Shown: positions 33,901-45,900 of the stretch, piece after piece
Numbering within the stretch: position 1 is the stretch's first letter
Layout: every line of letters starts with the position of its first letter
Assembly (NCBI RefSeq): GCF_963966145.1
Contig: NC_091048.1
Coordinates: forward strand, 6,634,001-6,698,000
From: Tenebrio molitor
Lineage: Eukaryota > Arthropoda > Insecta > Coleoptera > Tenebrionidae
Direction of reading: 5' to 3'
DNA length: 64,000 nucleotides
Position numbers and translations under genes: made by a program
The notes under the pieces: generated by a model
What the model was told of the DNA's origin: nothing
Database searches by the model: none
Seen by the model: the letters and a program-made list of their open reading frames with translations, nothing else

Positions 33901-34465
33901 GCAAGAAGCTATAGTACAACGATTTGGCTTCATTAATTGCATGTTGGAAGCTCCGAACAACCCCGACGCCACTTCGCGTGAACATCAGTACGTCCACTGC
34001 ACTGGAACAGTGTTTATTTTGGTATCAAGGCCGGCCTTGAAACCCAGAAGTCGGGTGCCGTCAGTCGGAAGCAAGAGTCGACCAAGTGGGAGGTTTTCTG
34101 TGCACGCTGACGTAGTGCCTAGTCCGCACGAGGCGTACATTACTAGACACGTAAGCGGGAAAAATAAAGATGATTATGATAACACGAGAAAGGTAATTTT
34201 GTATGTTATTTGAGTGACATTTGTTTTATTTACGTGTGGGATTTGCGAGTAGATGGGATTTTTGTGGTCTTGGAATCACATGGTGAGCAGAAGGTGGCGA
34301 ACAAATCAAGGAGTTGACAACAACTTCCAGACGAAACTGCTGAAAGATTTTAGAGAGTTCTGTGCTAACGTTGACGACAGACTGAGAACTTTCTGGGAGG
34401 AAAGTTGGGTTACTAAAGAAAACGCTTCTACGACTTTTAATTCAGATAACTACTTGCGCAAGTAA
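24990..34465 (+). CDS. DEPDC5: DEPDC5/Iml1, GATOR1 subunit
   Basis: I resolved 22 exons, all in phase: 24990-25032, 25087-25284, 25338-25917, 25967-26154, 26206-26402, 26452-26732, 26780-26976, 27029-27181, 27481-27648, 27698-27829, 29026-29443, 29495-29873, 29979-30050, 32058-32128, 32431-32529, 32584-32782, 32833-32935, 32988-33191, 33318-33478, 33650-33815, 33861-34192, 34253-34465. They give 1517 residues (human about 1600). The IML1 domain (about 90-400) has SEMWDFDIYGDLYFEKAVNG and TKQRIIDNGVGSDLVCVGEQ; VDWKSLTIPACLPITTDYFP follows; the DEP domain is at about 1065-1150 (AADGVNWLM...GWIRHASGD). With NPRL2 and NPRL3 it forms GATOR1, the RagA GTPase-activating complex that holds TORC1 down at the lysosome when amino acids are scarce. 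The small exons 13-15 and the 51-nt stop-free intron 11 are the least certain. Confidence 0.95.
27830..29025. other. DEPDC5 intron 10 (1.2 kb)
   Basis: It contains a GC-richer block at about 28160-28320 whose minus strand is open for some 30 codons (YEDIIDCLSRRIPGETMEQK) and ends in TAG; it may be a repeat fragment but I cannot name it. The rest is unassigned. Confidence 0.4.
30051..32057. other. DEPDC5 intron 13 (2.0 kb)
   Basis: AT-rich intron carrying one foldback-family copy at 31325-31476. I see no coding sequence. Confidence 0.5.
31325..31476. repeat. Foldback family copy 2
   Basis: It runs from GTCGAACAAAAAAACGTTGT through the centre GTTTAAAACGCGAGTGAAAC to the right end CGTCAAATAAACTACTATT. 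The arms pair over AACTCGTTCTTGTGTAAATT. Upstream, about 31206-31324 also matches flanks of copies 3-5 (CTCCTGTGTGAAC, TTGGARCCTTTAA), so the full unit may be about 270 bp. Confidence 0.8.
33499..33602. repeat. Near-perfect 104-nt hairpin in DEPDC5 intron 19
   Basis: The arms CGGTCAAAGATTACTGGTAC... and its partner ...GTACCAGTATTCTTTGACCG flank a 7-base loop (33550-33556). The 21 bp next to the loop pair without mismatch (CTTCCAAAACTCAA / TTGAGTTTTGGAAG). It could be a small MITE or a pre-miRNA-like foldback. Confidence 0.75.
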
Positions 34466-34507
34466 TCTTCAAAGTTGTTTTTATTATATTTTTCTTAAAT
34501 GATTGTT

Positions 34508-34704
34508 TCAATATAGATTGTATATTTTGTACAATTGAACTGACTAGTGAAAATATAAGAAACTCGTATTTTAAAATTGTGTCTTACCTGACCCAGATTC
34601 AGTGGGCGCCGTTTGTAACCAAAATCTCGTTCTGCAGATTCAATCTCGGTGCCACCCACACCGCTACGTGGAGGTAGTCCGTGACGAATACCGTTTACAA
34701 ACAT
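34508..34704 (-). CDS. Candidate unidentified 50-residue protein gene
   Basis: An ATG-started exon (34588-34704, 39 codons) ends in a strong donor, CAG|GTAAGA. A 44-nt intron (34544-34587, ending TTTTCACTAG) leads to a second exon (34508-34543) that adds 11 codons and a stop. An AATAAA lies 23 bases further on (34480-34485, minus strand). The predicted protein is polar and basic, without a membrane segment (GIRHGLPPRSGVGGTEIESA, then ERDFGYKRRPLNLGQ). I do not recognise it. It lies tail-to-tail with DEPDC5, whose 3' UTR it must overlap, and head-to-head with NDUFA5. The signals fit a real small gene, but it could be chance. Confidence 0.45.
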
Positions 34705-34893
34705 TTCACTTTTGCAGTTACGTACAACTTTCACTACGTAGATCAAATGATAATGGCTGTTTTTACTAACATTTTTAAATTTCAAATTTGACGGGTCAAG
34801 AGAGTGATGTGGCAACAGTGTACTTATTTACATAACCTCACTTAGCTGAATAAATAGTAATTACGTAAAGTTGAAAGCAAAACAGAAAACATT

Positions 34894-35268
34894 ATGTCGG
34901 GTGCTATAAAGAAAACAACGGGGCTGACCGGATTGGCGGTGGCGAAGCACCCGCATCACACCCTCAGCGTGTTGTACGGTAAAATTTTGAGAACTTTGCA
35001 GAAAATGCCAGAAGAAGCAGCATATAGGAAATACACTGAAGAAGTAGTCAACGAAAGGGCCCAAGCGCTGAAGCAAAACGACACCGCGGAGGGAATAGAA
35101 AACCAAATATGTTGCGGTCAAGTGGAAGAACTGATTGTGCAGGCCGAAAACGAATTGATTTTGGCCCGAAAGATGTTGACATGGAAGCCATGGGAGCCTC
35201 TGTTGAAGGAGGCCCCTCCAAACCAGTGGACCTGGCCACCGGCAAAACCATCAAAATCTTGTCAATAA
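34894..35268 (+). CDS. NDUFA5: NADH dehydrogenase 1 alpha subcomplex subunit 5 (complex I B13)
   Basis: A single-exon coding region of 124 residues (human 116). It matches B13 from its first residues: KKTTGLTGLAVAKHPH, then RTLQKMPEEAAYRKYTEEVV and AENELILARKMLTWKPWEPL, ending near NQWTWPP. The subunit belongs to the matrix arm of mitochondrial respiratory complex I. The stop overlaps an AATAAA. Only the C-terminal extension (AKPSKSCQ) differs in length. Confidence 0.96.
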   Translation: MSGAIKKTTGLTGLAVAKHPHHTLSVLYGKILRTLQKMPEEAAYRKYTEEVVNERAQALKQNDTAEGIENQICCGQVEELIVQAENELILARKMLTWKPWEPLLKEAPPNQWTWPPAKPSKSCQ

Positions 35269-36859
35269 ATTGTAAAATTCGTGCTGTAATTTAGAGAATT
35301 AAATAAATTATTGTTAGCTTTTGTTGATGTGGTGGATTTTCGCGGAAATTTCCATAAAGCGCCATCTGTCGGTTACGCGCGCACCGGAAAGCGGATGTGG
35401 GTCCGAGATTATCGAGTAGGTTTCGTAGCTACATTTCCTTTGTTTTGCATTGAATATGGCTGCCATATTTAGTTTAGATGTCTGTTTTCAAAAGCGTATC
35501 AGAATTTGTGATAAATTCTATATAAAATTATAGCGAATTAACGTTGTGTTTGTCTAATAAGACGGCGGGATGTGTTGAAATTCTAATGGACGTTTTAAAA
35601 ATTGCTGCCGTGTTGTTTTTAAGTTAAAATGCTTGTGTTTACATCGACGTTCTTGGAGTTGTATGCGATTTATGCCAATTTAAGGTAATTTTAAACATTT
35701 TTTAACATGGTTCGTGATGAATTATTAAACGGGGACGTTTATGCTTCGATTTGAGACCGATTTGGACCTTTTTTTGGCTGGTTTCGATTCATTATGTCGC
35801 CGAAACGTTTCGCTACGTTTCTAGCATCTTCTATGAAAACTCCGGTTTGCTTTCGTTTTCGAAACACTGCCGAAAAAAGTTGTTGTGAATATTACGTTTG
35901 ACAACACAGAATCGGATTGCAATTTAAATGATTTATTTATTTTTTCAGAATTTCGTGTTATGCCATATATGTCATTTGGTGCTAAAAATACGCTCGTTTT
36001 CACCAACCGTATTTCAATATTTTGAATAAAAAAATGCAAAATGGGGCGGCCGCAAGTGTGATTGTTCTTTTCTGACCGCTATTTTGCCGAACATTACCGT
36101 CATTTGAATTGATTATTGCAGTAATTGCGATATTGCCCGACATATTTAGGATGGTTTGTAGCGGCTTCCTATTTATCTGATTAAATAAATAAACGTTTTA
36201 TTGCGTGAATTTTTATTATAGCCGGAATTTTGCGTCCCGTTTTCGAAATAAAAGCCGAACAAGCATTTACGCTTATTGCAGATGGAACGTCGAGGAAATG
36301 CGATTTTCGTGAAAATGCGTACGTTACGTAATATACGACGCAGTCGTCGATGTCAATCAACTACATTTTAATGGCCACCAACAACAATATTGAAAAATGT
36401 GTCGATTGAAGGATTATTTTATTTTAAATTGACGATTACGAAGAAGCTCACGCCCACGTAGAATCGATTACGAGTTTCAAAGTAGTCGGCACAAGCCAAA
36501 GATTTCCGAGATGCGATGCAATGCGGCTGTTTTGCTCCTTTCTTGGGCCCCTTTCCCTCCTGCTCATGCGCGACCTCGTCGCGTTCACGCCGCCGTCCAA
36601 GAACAAACGTTTTACGAACACATTGTTTTAAACGTTAAAAACGCACTCCGCTGGAATCCAATCCATCCGAAATTTGCATTCTTCGGACTTTTCCAATTGG
36701 AAATGCGCGATTTCGTCCACAAATGTCAAAAATTTAGGGACTTGCATGTTACGGTTGGGAACTATGCAAAAAAAACAAATGCCATCAACTGTAAACATAA
36801 CCTAGTTTTTCTTTTTTCTAAAACGTTGGTTTTCAAGTGGTTTTGGTGGTAATTTTTAG
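35269..36859 (+). promoter_or_regulatory. Upstream region and probable 5' UTR of the upSET gene
   Basis: A CpG-containing region at about 35330-35420 (GTTACGCGCGCACCGGAAAG) and further ATG-rich sequence lead to the first recognised exon. An open frame at 36511-36852 has no motifs and ends in TAA, so it is probably non-coding leader. The transcription start cannot be placed. Confidence 0.4.
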
Positions 36860-36975
36860 GTGTTCTTATTGACCTGGAGACGGAAGCAGTTTTAGAAGAG
36901 GGTGGTGGCGGGGACACCGCTTTCGTACCACTTACAAACCAAGATGGACTTACTTGTGATACCCAAGAAGAAACC

Positions 36976-39900
36976 ATGAGTGTATGTCTAGGTACGTTTC
37001 TCGCATCATTTCTCGTACAAGGCTCTCAATTTTACGTTGTAGACACCAGCTCCGTGCTCGCCAACCAGGTGAGCACTTCGACGGCCACGTCGATTTCCGA
37101 CGAGGCGACAATCGCATCACAGTCTTCTAATGACCAAGCAGAAGCGTCGCCTCAACAACCAACTCCTGTGAGAACCATAGCAAAGCTTCCTTCTACCGGT
37201 AACGCCACCCTCTCGAAAGCCTCCTTAATAACAGTGTTAAACACTCCACTGGGTAATGTGAAAACGTTGTGCGTAACTCCGGCGGTTTCTTCGAATGCGA
37301 CTGGTCAGTTCACCGTAGTGAATTCTGCAACGTCGTTAAATGTGGCAAATTCTACAGTTAAACCGCAAACCATCACCCTGATTAATACCCCAGTTACCGT
37401 AGTGAAAACAATTTCACCGAATGTTGAAAAAAGTGTTGCTGATGTCGTACCTAACAGTTCTAACGTGGTCGCCGCTGCCACGGCATCAGTTCCGGCTTTA
37501 ATCGAAAATAGGGGACATAATGTGTTTGTTAAGAATACGGCGTGCGCTGAAAATGTTGCGGTGGCAGCTCAGGATGTACCACAAAGTCACAAGTTACTCA
37601 CAGCTAACAATTTTCCAACAAATAACGTAAGTTCATATTTTTCATTCCCTAGAATGTTGTTTTAAAGAGTTTTGATGTAGGTACTAACGACAGCGATCAG
37701 CGTGAATGATGTGAACGTACAAAAAACGGCGAATGGACAGAGAAACAAAGTTAAAATTTTGAGCAACGTGTTAATGCCCGGAACGTCTCAAGGTGCTAGC
37801 AATATTGTGCTGAGTAAGCCTTCAAATGTTCAACAGCGTTACGTGTCTCGGCAGAAAGTGCTGGGAGCAAATAACGGTGCTACAACAAAATATTTAAACA
37901 AACCCCCTAATAATTTAATAAACAAACAGTCTGTTAACATGATTAATAAACAACAGCCTTCACAGAGAGTTCTATATCCGACACATAAAAGCCAAATAAA
38001 GACCCTTCCTCCGGTAAATAATTATTTACATGGAAAACCGCCAGGAATAAAAACTTTACCTCCGCATTCAAAGGGAGTACCGGGACAAGTCCAGAGAACG
38101 GGTTCAGGCTTGAGAACGATTCCTCCTCAGAGGCCGCAAAAGATTGCAAACAAGCCCAATTACATAGGAAAGCATGCTGTGCAAGCGCAAAAATTGAAAC
38201 AGCCACATAAATTGAAAAATCTAAAGCCAAACCAGGTTTACAACAGCTATCACAATGCTGGCGTGCAGGAAAAACAGATGACCTTCAATCAAGCTTTAAC
38301 TGCAGAAATCATAGAAACATTGAGCAACAAAAGTGGGAACATGGGCAGTTCATATCCAAACAAAAATTATGAAAGCTTACCTCCCCGATACGAAAACGCT
38401 TACTATCCACCCGACATCAAGCCTACGTTGTAAGTACATTACAGTAATTGCTATTGATTATTTCTTGTTTATATTAATTATTGACCCAGTCGTTTTATAT
38501 TTGTGTGTAACATGCCGAAGCAATTATTAACATTTGTATTGTTTTGTTGGTTAAAAATAAGGTAGCAGTTAGTTATGTCAAGGTGAATGAGGCATAAACT
38601 TTTAGTCTAAATAATTTCAATTGATCCGAATAATATATTGTAGTTCCAGCGAGCAAGCGAAGCCGATGGAGGAAAGAAACAAATCTGGTCTCGATCTAAT
38701 CTACCAAGCCGTACTTCTCGATCACAACTACAATGCAACTCTTCCGCCTGAATCTCCAAACAGATCAATCCCAACGTCGACGTCATCTCAAATGAACGGC
38801 GTTTCCGGTTGTTCAATGTATTCGCCCGGCAGCGGTAAAAGTGAGCTCGAAATACGCAAAAGCGAATTACTTTAATCGTAATTGTTTGTGATTGTCCTCA
38901 GGGAGGACCCTGTCAACTTCCAATCCGATATCGTCGTCGACGAGTCTGTCTACGCTGTCTGCGGTCGCGAGCAACAGCAACTCGGTCATCGGTCTACAGG
39001 ACGAGGACGCCGCTTCGGACATCAGCGACGGATCGGACCGCAAACAGGACACGGAAGGTGAAGAGACGGACACGGCGCCAGAAGCCGAAGCCGTCAACAA
39101 CGAAGATCAGTTCGGCGATTACGTCACGCGTTGCATCTGGTACGTCCTCGAATTACTAATTGGTTTATTTGTTAATTTTGTGTCCTCAGTGGTTTCATAC
39201 ACGACGACGGTTACATGATCGAGTGTGACCGATGCAAAGTGTGGCAACACGTCCAATGCGTCGTCAAGAATAAACAAGTCCCTGATGAGTACCTGTGCGA
39301 AGTGTGCGACCCCCACAAGCATATCGATCGTCAAAAGGCGCGACTCGCTCAACAGCAGTGGTTAAGGGACAGGCAGTTCACCGATCCCAAACTAAGAAAA
39401 GACACGAAGTTGAAAGAAGTGTTCAAACATAAAGAGACGCTGAGCGACAGCGATACTTCCGACGGGGAGCATACAGGTTTGCGTGGGATTTTTAACAATT
39501 TGTTCGATTTCCAAGGGAAATGTTGTAGGGCACAATAACAACATCATAGGGAAAGGACGGCCGAATTTGGTCAACAGGAGGAAAAGTGACAATCATCCGA
39601 AAGGTGGTTGTGCAAGGCAACGGAGGGATTCGGCGAAAGAGACGGCTCAAAGGAGGCCGATCAAGAAAAGGGAAAGGAAAGTCGTCAAAAGAAAAGTAAG
39701 AGTTCTAATTTTACATTTTAATGTAATTGGATATCTGGTAATTTTTAAGATAAACAATTTATTTTTTGATGGGCGGAGAAATCTGCTTTTCATATGGTTT
39801 ATCAGCGTGACATTACGATAACTCTTGAGCCATGAATATATTTATAAACATTGAGTTATGGTTTTTAAATAGCAGAAAATAAAATAAACAACAAAATTGA

Positions 39901-42900
39901 TGGGAGTGTTCAGTACAATTGTTAAATAAACAATCGCGTTAACAATCATCGGATGTGCTAATTGTAACATTTTATTGAAAAATTTAAATCAATTGATTGT
40001 TCTTTTTCCATCTACATTTTTATTTATGATTTTTAACGAATGTTTCCCATCATGTGAGAAATTGAACGTATTGTTTAACGTTCCGATTGATAATAATATC
40101 TGATAATGTTACCAATCCGACGGACAAGCAGACAGAGTTAATTACTTCAGGAGAGACGTTATCCATACAGAAAATTAAAAAACCTACGAAATTTTGTTTT
40201 GTATTAACATTTTTCGTAACTCGCATTTTTATCTACATAATGTATTTTTTAAATCTAATAAGATTACATAGGATTTTCTCTTTCCAGAGAACATAATCCT
40301 CGCATCTATTTATAGGTTGTTATATTGCGTGGCTTGAATTTTTAACCCAGATTAATATCTATAAATGTATCTAAGAAATGGAAAAACAAGTTTTTATAAG
40401 AAAAAATACATATAAAAATACGAATAAGAAATGCACAGAGGCTTTATTGTAATATTAAATAAACTGAGTGTATGAACATAGAAAATAATCCTTTCGACTT
40501 CTTTTGCAATAAAAAAATTGTAAGATTCCTTGAGGGACTTTGAAAATTTAAGTATTTGCATTATTGCTGGGCCATTGTAAACCTTGTGCGTAATCTTATG
40601 GTGATTGAAGAATTATTTGTAGCAGATAATTATTGTGATTTGCGAAAATACACTGCGCTGCAAAATTAACGCATAATTTAAAAAAATAATCGTATTCCTT
40701 TTTAGAAAATTATCACTGCCGTTTGGAAACCAAAAATGTTCATTCGCATTATCTTAAAGTTTAAATCCGATACTCATTAGAAAACCACTTTTCATAATGC
40801 ATCATTTAAAATTAAAATTTACAGGCTTTTTTAAAGTTTTTACACAATATGCGCTAATTTTGCGGCGCAGTGTATAAAAAAAGTTTCTTGTATTTACGTC
40901 TAGAAATAATTTTTCAAGGACTACTCTAAAAAGAGGAGTTTTTGCTTATCATTCGAGAAGTGGAACGATACCGTTGTGTTTGTTATCTGATTAAATATTA
41001 CACTAGTGGTTAGTATTGTAGAATCAGTAAAAGAACTAATACAGAGGGTCGAGAGTTATGGTATTAATAAAGTGAAATGTACAGTTGAACGAATTGTTGT
41101 TTATATCGTTGTCGTTTTTAGACGAAAGCCCAGTTGAAGAACCACAGCGACGACGAGAATCACGAGTCGGCGTCCTCCACCACCCACCTGCCGCAGCTCC
41201 GGCAGTGGATCGAGAACTACGAGGAGGCCGTCACCAACCACTACTCGCCGGAGCTGCGCGCTCGAATAAGCAGCATCCGCGTGAACGGCGCCCACACCGA
41301 CCTCTCGGTCCAGTTCGATCCGTCAGTTCACAAATGCCGTGTTCACACACAACCGTTGACCGAACTGAAATATCTCGTCAGTACAGTGCATCTACCACCA
41401 AATTCGCCTGTGATCGAACTCCGGGGCAAGTACATGCTGTCGGCCCAGCACCGGAACTCGGGCAGCACGTTCAACACCCGACAGCACGCCCAGCGTCCCG
41501 GGCCGTTCCTATTCTTCTACAGGTTGCACAAGGACAACACCGAAGTGTGCGTTGATACGCGGACGTACGGCAATAGCGCGCGTTTCATAAGGAGGTCGTG
41601 CAAACCGAATGCCGAACTAAGACATTCGATTGTTAAAGGTGTGCTACATTTGTATATTGTGACGATCGCTAATGTGGAAAAGAATGTCGAGTTGACAATT
41701 AAACACGAATCGCACGATCTGGCAGCGATCGGTACGACGCATATTGCGTGCGCGTGTGGCAACATCGACGAATGTACGGTTAACAGGACGACCATCAAGA
41801 AGAATGGAGATTCTACAGACTTGTGAGTAACGTAAAGTATAGGAAAACATCGGAAAAGTCAGTTTATGTATAAAAATAACTGCATGAATGTCCACAGTTT
41901 CGGACAAGCAAAACAAATTTTAAATTTTTGGATTTGAACGAAAATTGAAAACATTTCATATTAATAACATAAAACCAAAAACATTAATTAACACGGAAAA
42001 TTGAACTTTGAGTAAAGAATTATGTAATTTGTTTGTTATGCAGGGTTATTATAAAGGTTTCTAACATCTAGATGGCGTAGCAGCGCACCTACGCCACTGC
42101 GTACAGCCACCTTCGATGTTAGAAACATTTATAATAACCCTGTATTAAATTTCAATAAGGGACGTTACTAGGACTACATGAAAAACAATTCAAAAGACAC
42201 AGTTTGTTTTTATTGAGTCAGTGTTTGAAGTCCGTATTCTCAGATTGACAGGATCTGTCTGAATTTGACATGTAAGAGATGGCAGTACGCACATTATACA
42301 GCGCCTGTGATTAAACGATGAACTAGTGACTTATCAATCCTCGAAAGTATTGGGTGATTCAAAATGATTGTGGATAAATGTGGCAACTGTACGAAAAATT
42401 TTGTGGCAACTGTGTGGGTGGGGTAGAGTTGACATTTGTATGACATTTCATAGGCGTGCGTTTATTTATTTTTTATACCATTGCACATTGACTTGACAAT
42501 TTTCAAAATTGCGCGACTATGAACTGTTAAAGAAATGTTAACTCTATCCTATACTCCAATTTTTTTTTAAATCAATTGTCAAAGTGTTGTCATGTTGGTA
42601 TAACCCACTGGTTATTTGATAGTTATTAGATTGGCAACGTAAAATGTCAACTGTATGTCAGTCATTTTGATGTAAAGGCGCTTGCGCTATGGAAGGCGCA
42701 ATTACATTTAAATAAAAATACAAAGTTAAATGAGTTTCCGAAAACAAGGATCTAACACAACGAGAAAAATTGGCTATGATTAGATTACGTGAAGAAATGC
42801 AGACAGAAAAACCGACCATGCTAAATTGCAGTAAAGATGCACACATCATATTCGAGGTATTTTCTTTTAATATATGGGTTCGTCACTGCGAGGAACTGAT

Positions 42901-45900
42901 TAGAGAGGACTGGAAAAAATTGATGGGAAATCTACCAATTGAGGACATTCCTCTTCCGCAGAATCATATTCGGAAGACGATTGGGGGTTACATTCTGAAA
43001 ATGAATAGGTAAACTGCTTATATAACCCATTAAATAAATTCCCATTTTCCTGTATATGTTAAGTTGCACTTTTTAGTGTGATTATCGTCTTTATTTCTTG
43101 TCTTTTGGTATAAAATTTGGTTACACCTGAAACTTTTCTGACATTTGAAAATTACTGATATAACCTCAAACCTGATCTAGGGAGATTTTACGATAGAGTG
43201 TCCCGAAACGAAAGGTTTTAGGGTGGTACAGCCTGGTCTTTGGGGGAATTTTGACATTGACAATTGATTTAAAAAAAAATTGGACTATACCTACAGAGTT
43301 GCCACATACATTTTCGTACATAGCTGCCATATTTATGGACAACCAGTTTTTTATGGTTATTCGAAATAATTGCCTCAAAATAGGATTTTTTTTTATCTGC
43401 AGAATGTCACACATGAACTGAGATGAACAACTGAGATCTGATAGTCGTTAGTTTTTGTTGCTGGTTTTTAAGGACGTGTTTATTTTGTTGACAACCAGAT
43501 TTGAATTGGAATTTTTTATCATTTGAAGGCGATGATAAGATGTGAGACGTTCCTCACATACACACATTATCAAACGGTATTTTCCCAGTTTAACTAAATA
43601 TGTAAACATTTTGCATTATCAGCAGCAGTCACAGTCGAGTTGGATACATCATAAAAACACAAAAAAAAATGTAGGCTTTACAAATGCGATATAAATTTTA
43701 ATTTGTTTTTTTTTTTTATCACTCAGCGCGGTTCGCGTTGTGATGATTTGAGCGAATCACAAGAAAAAATGTATTTTTGTATGATTAAGGCACAAGAAGA
43801 GGCGCGGTCGCAGGACCACCTCCATGTCGCTTTCGTCGGAGCCTGAAATTCCCCCAACCAAACCGAAGAAAGAATCGATCGCTCAGCCTCCGGCATCTCC
43901 CGTCGCCCCCGTCAAGCCTGAAGAAGAAGAAGAGGAGGAGGAGGAGGAAATCAAAACGGAACCAGAAGAAACCGTCAAATCGGAACCGGAAGAGGTCAAG
44001 CCGGAGGTGAAAGAGGAAGTCATCGAGCCGGTCGAGGAGAAACCGCTTCCGGACGTGAAAGAAGTTAAAGTGAAAGAAGAAGAGGTGAAGGTGACGCCAC
44101 CGCCGTCGACAACGCCGCCTATCGCCACTAGGCGGTCTTCGTCCCACCACAAAGTGGAGAAAGAAGAGGTCAAAGAGCCCGAAGTCAAGGAGGGTAAGTT
44201 GGGCGACAGATTTACCATATTTCCCCAATTTAATTTAGAATGCTCACCCCCGACAGAGAAAAACAAAAACAAAAAGTTGAGCAGAGAAGAGAGGAAATTG
44301 GAGGCCATATTGAGAGCCATAGCGCAGATGGAGAAGGCTGATCAAAGGAAACAGGAACACCAAGCGAAGCAGGCTCACAGAAGGGAATCCGAGCCGGGTC
44401 CTGGGAAGGACGAGGATAAAGTCGAACCAAAATTGAAACGGAAAAGGTTTGTCAAAATCGGGAGATTCAAAAAGTGCGTATTTTTATTGTGAATGTTTCA
44501 GGCGAAAAGGTAGGGCTCGGACGAGCAGTACGAATACCCCGACTAACCGCAGAAACCGCCTCAATTCAACGGATTCCTATCTCACTTCGGGAGATGAGAC
44601 TTTGCTTTCTCCACATGACAATGCTCCAGTAAATCGTCCTTCCATGAAGGATAACGATTATAAAGAAAATACTCAAGGTAAATATAGGAACGTGGAACCA
44701 GTGGATTATTATGAAATTGAATATGTTTTTACAAAGGTAATCAACAAAATTGTGCCGAAAAAGATGTCGGTCTTCTTTTGGCCCTTTCAAATGGAGAAAA
44801 GGCAAATAAATCTCCACCCCGTGAAACTGATTCAAATTCTAATTCAGCCCAGTCATCACCGGAAACTCATCTGTCATCGGCTTGTCTTCTGGTGCAAGCC
44901 GCAGTGGAACCCATGGAACAGGGTTTTAAATTCCCCAAGACGAAAAAGGTGAGTAAAATAACGCTTGAACTGTTGAAGATCGGTAATAAAATATTCGTGT
45001 CGATCTCAGGTGTTGATGAACGAATGGTTGAATAAAGTACCAGAACCGGTGCATTCTGCCAGTTCGATATCACCCTCTTCTCTTACGCCACATATCAACA
45101 CTAGCACCGATTACGACTCGAATGTTGGATTTTACACCCCCGGTAAAAGTCTAGTGGCACTCGCTCAAGTAGCTAGTTTCTGCGATACAAACGTACAACC
45201 AAGAGGCAACGCGAAGAAGAGGTGGTTGCGACAAGCCATAAGTGAAGATCAATGTGATAGTCCATCCGGTCGACCTGGTACGTTGTTCCGTTGGTTGTGA
45301 AAATTGTAAATTGACGGTGGTTTATTTGCAGAATCTCCTCCAATTAGCGAAACGATAGCACCTCCGAAAAAGCGGCGTCTGCCGAGGGAATCTCTCTCGA
45401 ACGATATCACTCCACCATCAACACCAACGAGCTTAACGCCATCGACGAGTAATGTACGTACTTTTTGAACAATTGCCCTCCACAGGTTTATTGATAGATT
45501 TTTGCAGAACGAACGTCAAGCACCAGTACAAGAAGGCTGTGTAGAAATCGTCTATAGCGGAGCAGACGAAGACAGTCCAACCCAGGCCATCGAACCGGAT
45601 GCGGTACTAGAGGAACGCGTAGCAGAGATGAAGGAAGAGTTCAGCAATTGTATTGTGCCGCCGTTACAGGAGGCGGTTTCACCGACAGTGTCTCGATCAG
45701 AAATGCCCTCGGTCACGTGTTTGATGGATCCTCGATTATCGAGGGACCATCACCATATTTTCTCGAATAGCGATCATCTGGTCGGCACCGTAGAGAAGAC
45801 GTTGAGTATTTTGGGGTTTGAAGAGAGAAAACCTGAGCCCATTACGCCAGCAAAGAGAAAAGTAATTTGAAAAAATGTTATTTTTTCCTGTTGGTCTCTA

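Noticed and set aside
36511..36852. Open frame before the upSET exons
   Set aside because: No domain, ends in a stop before the first recognised exon, and no donor joins it in frame; treated as leader.
43785..44228. Phe/Arg-rich minus-strand frame
   Set aside because: Mirror image of the Glu/Lys-rich upSET exon.
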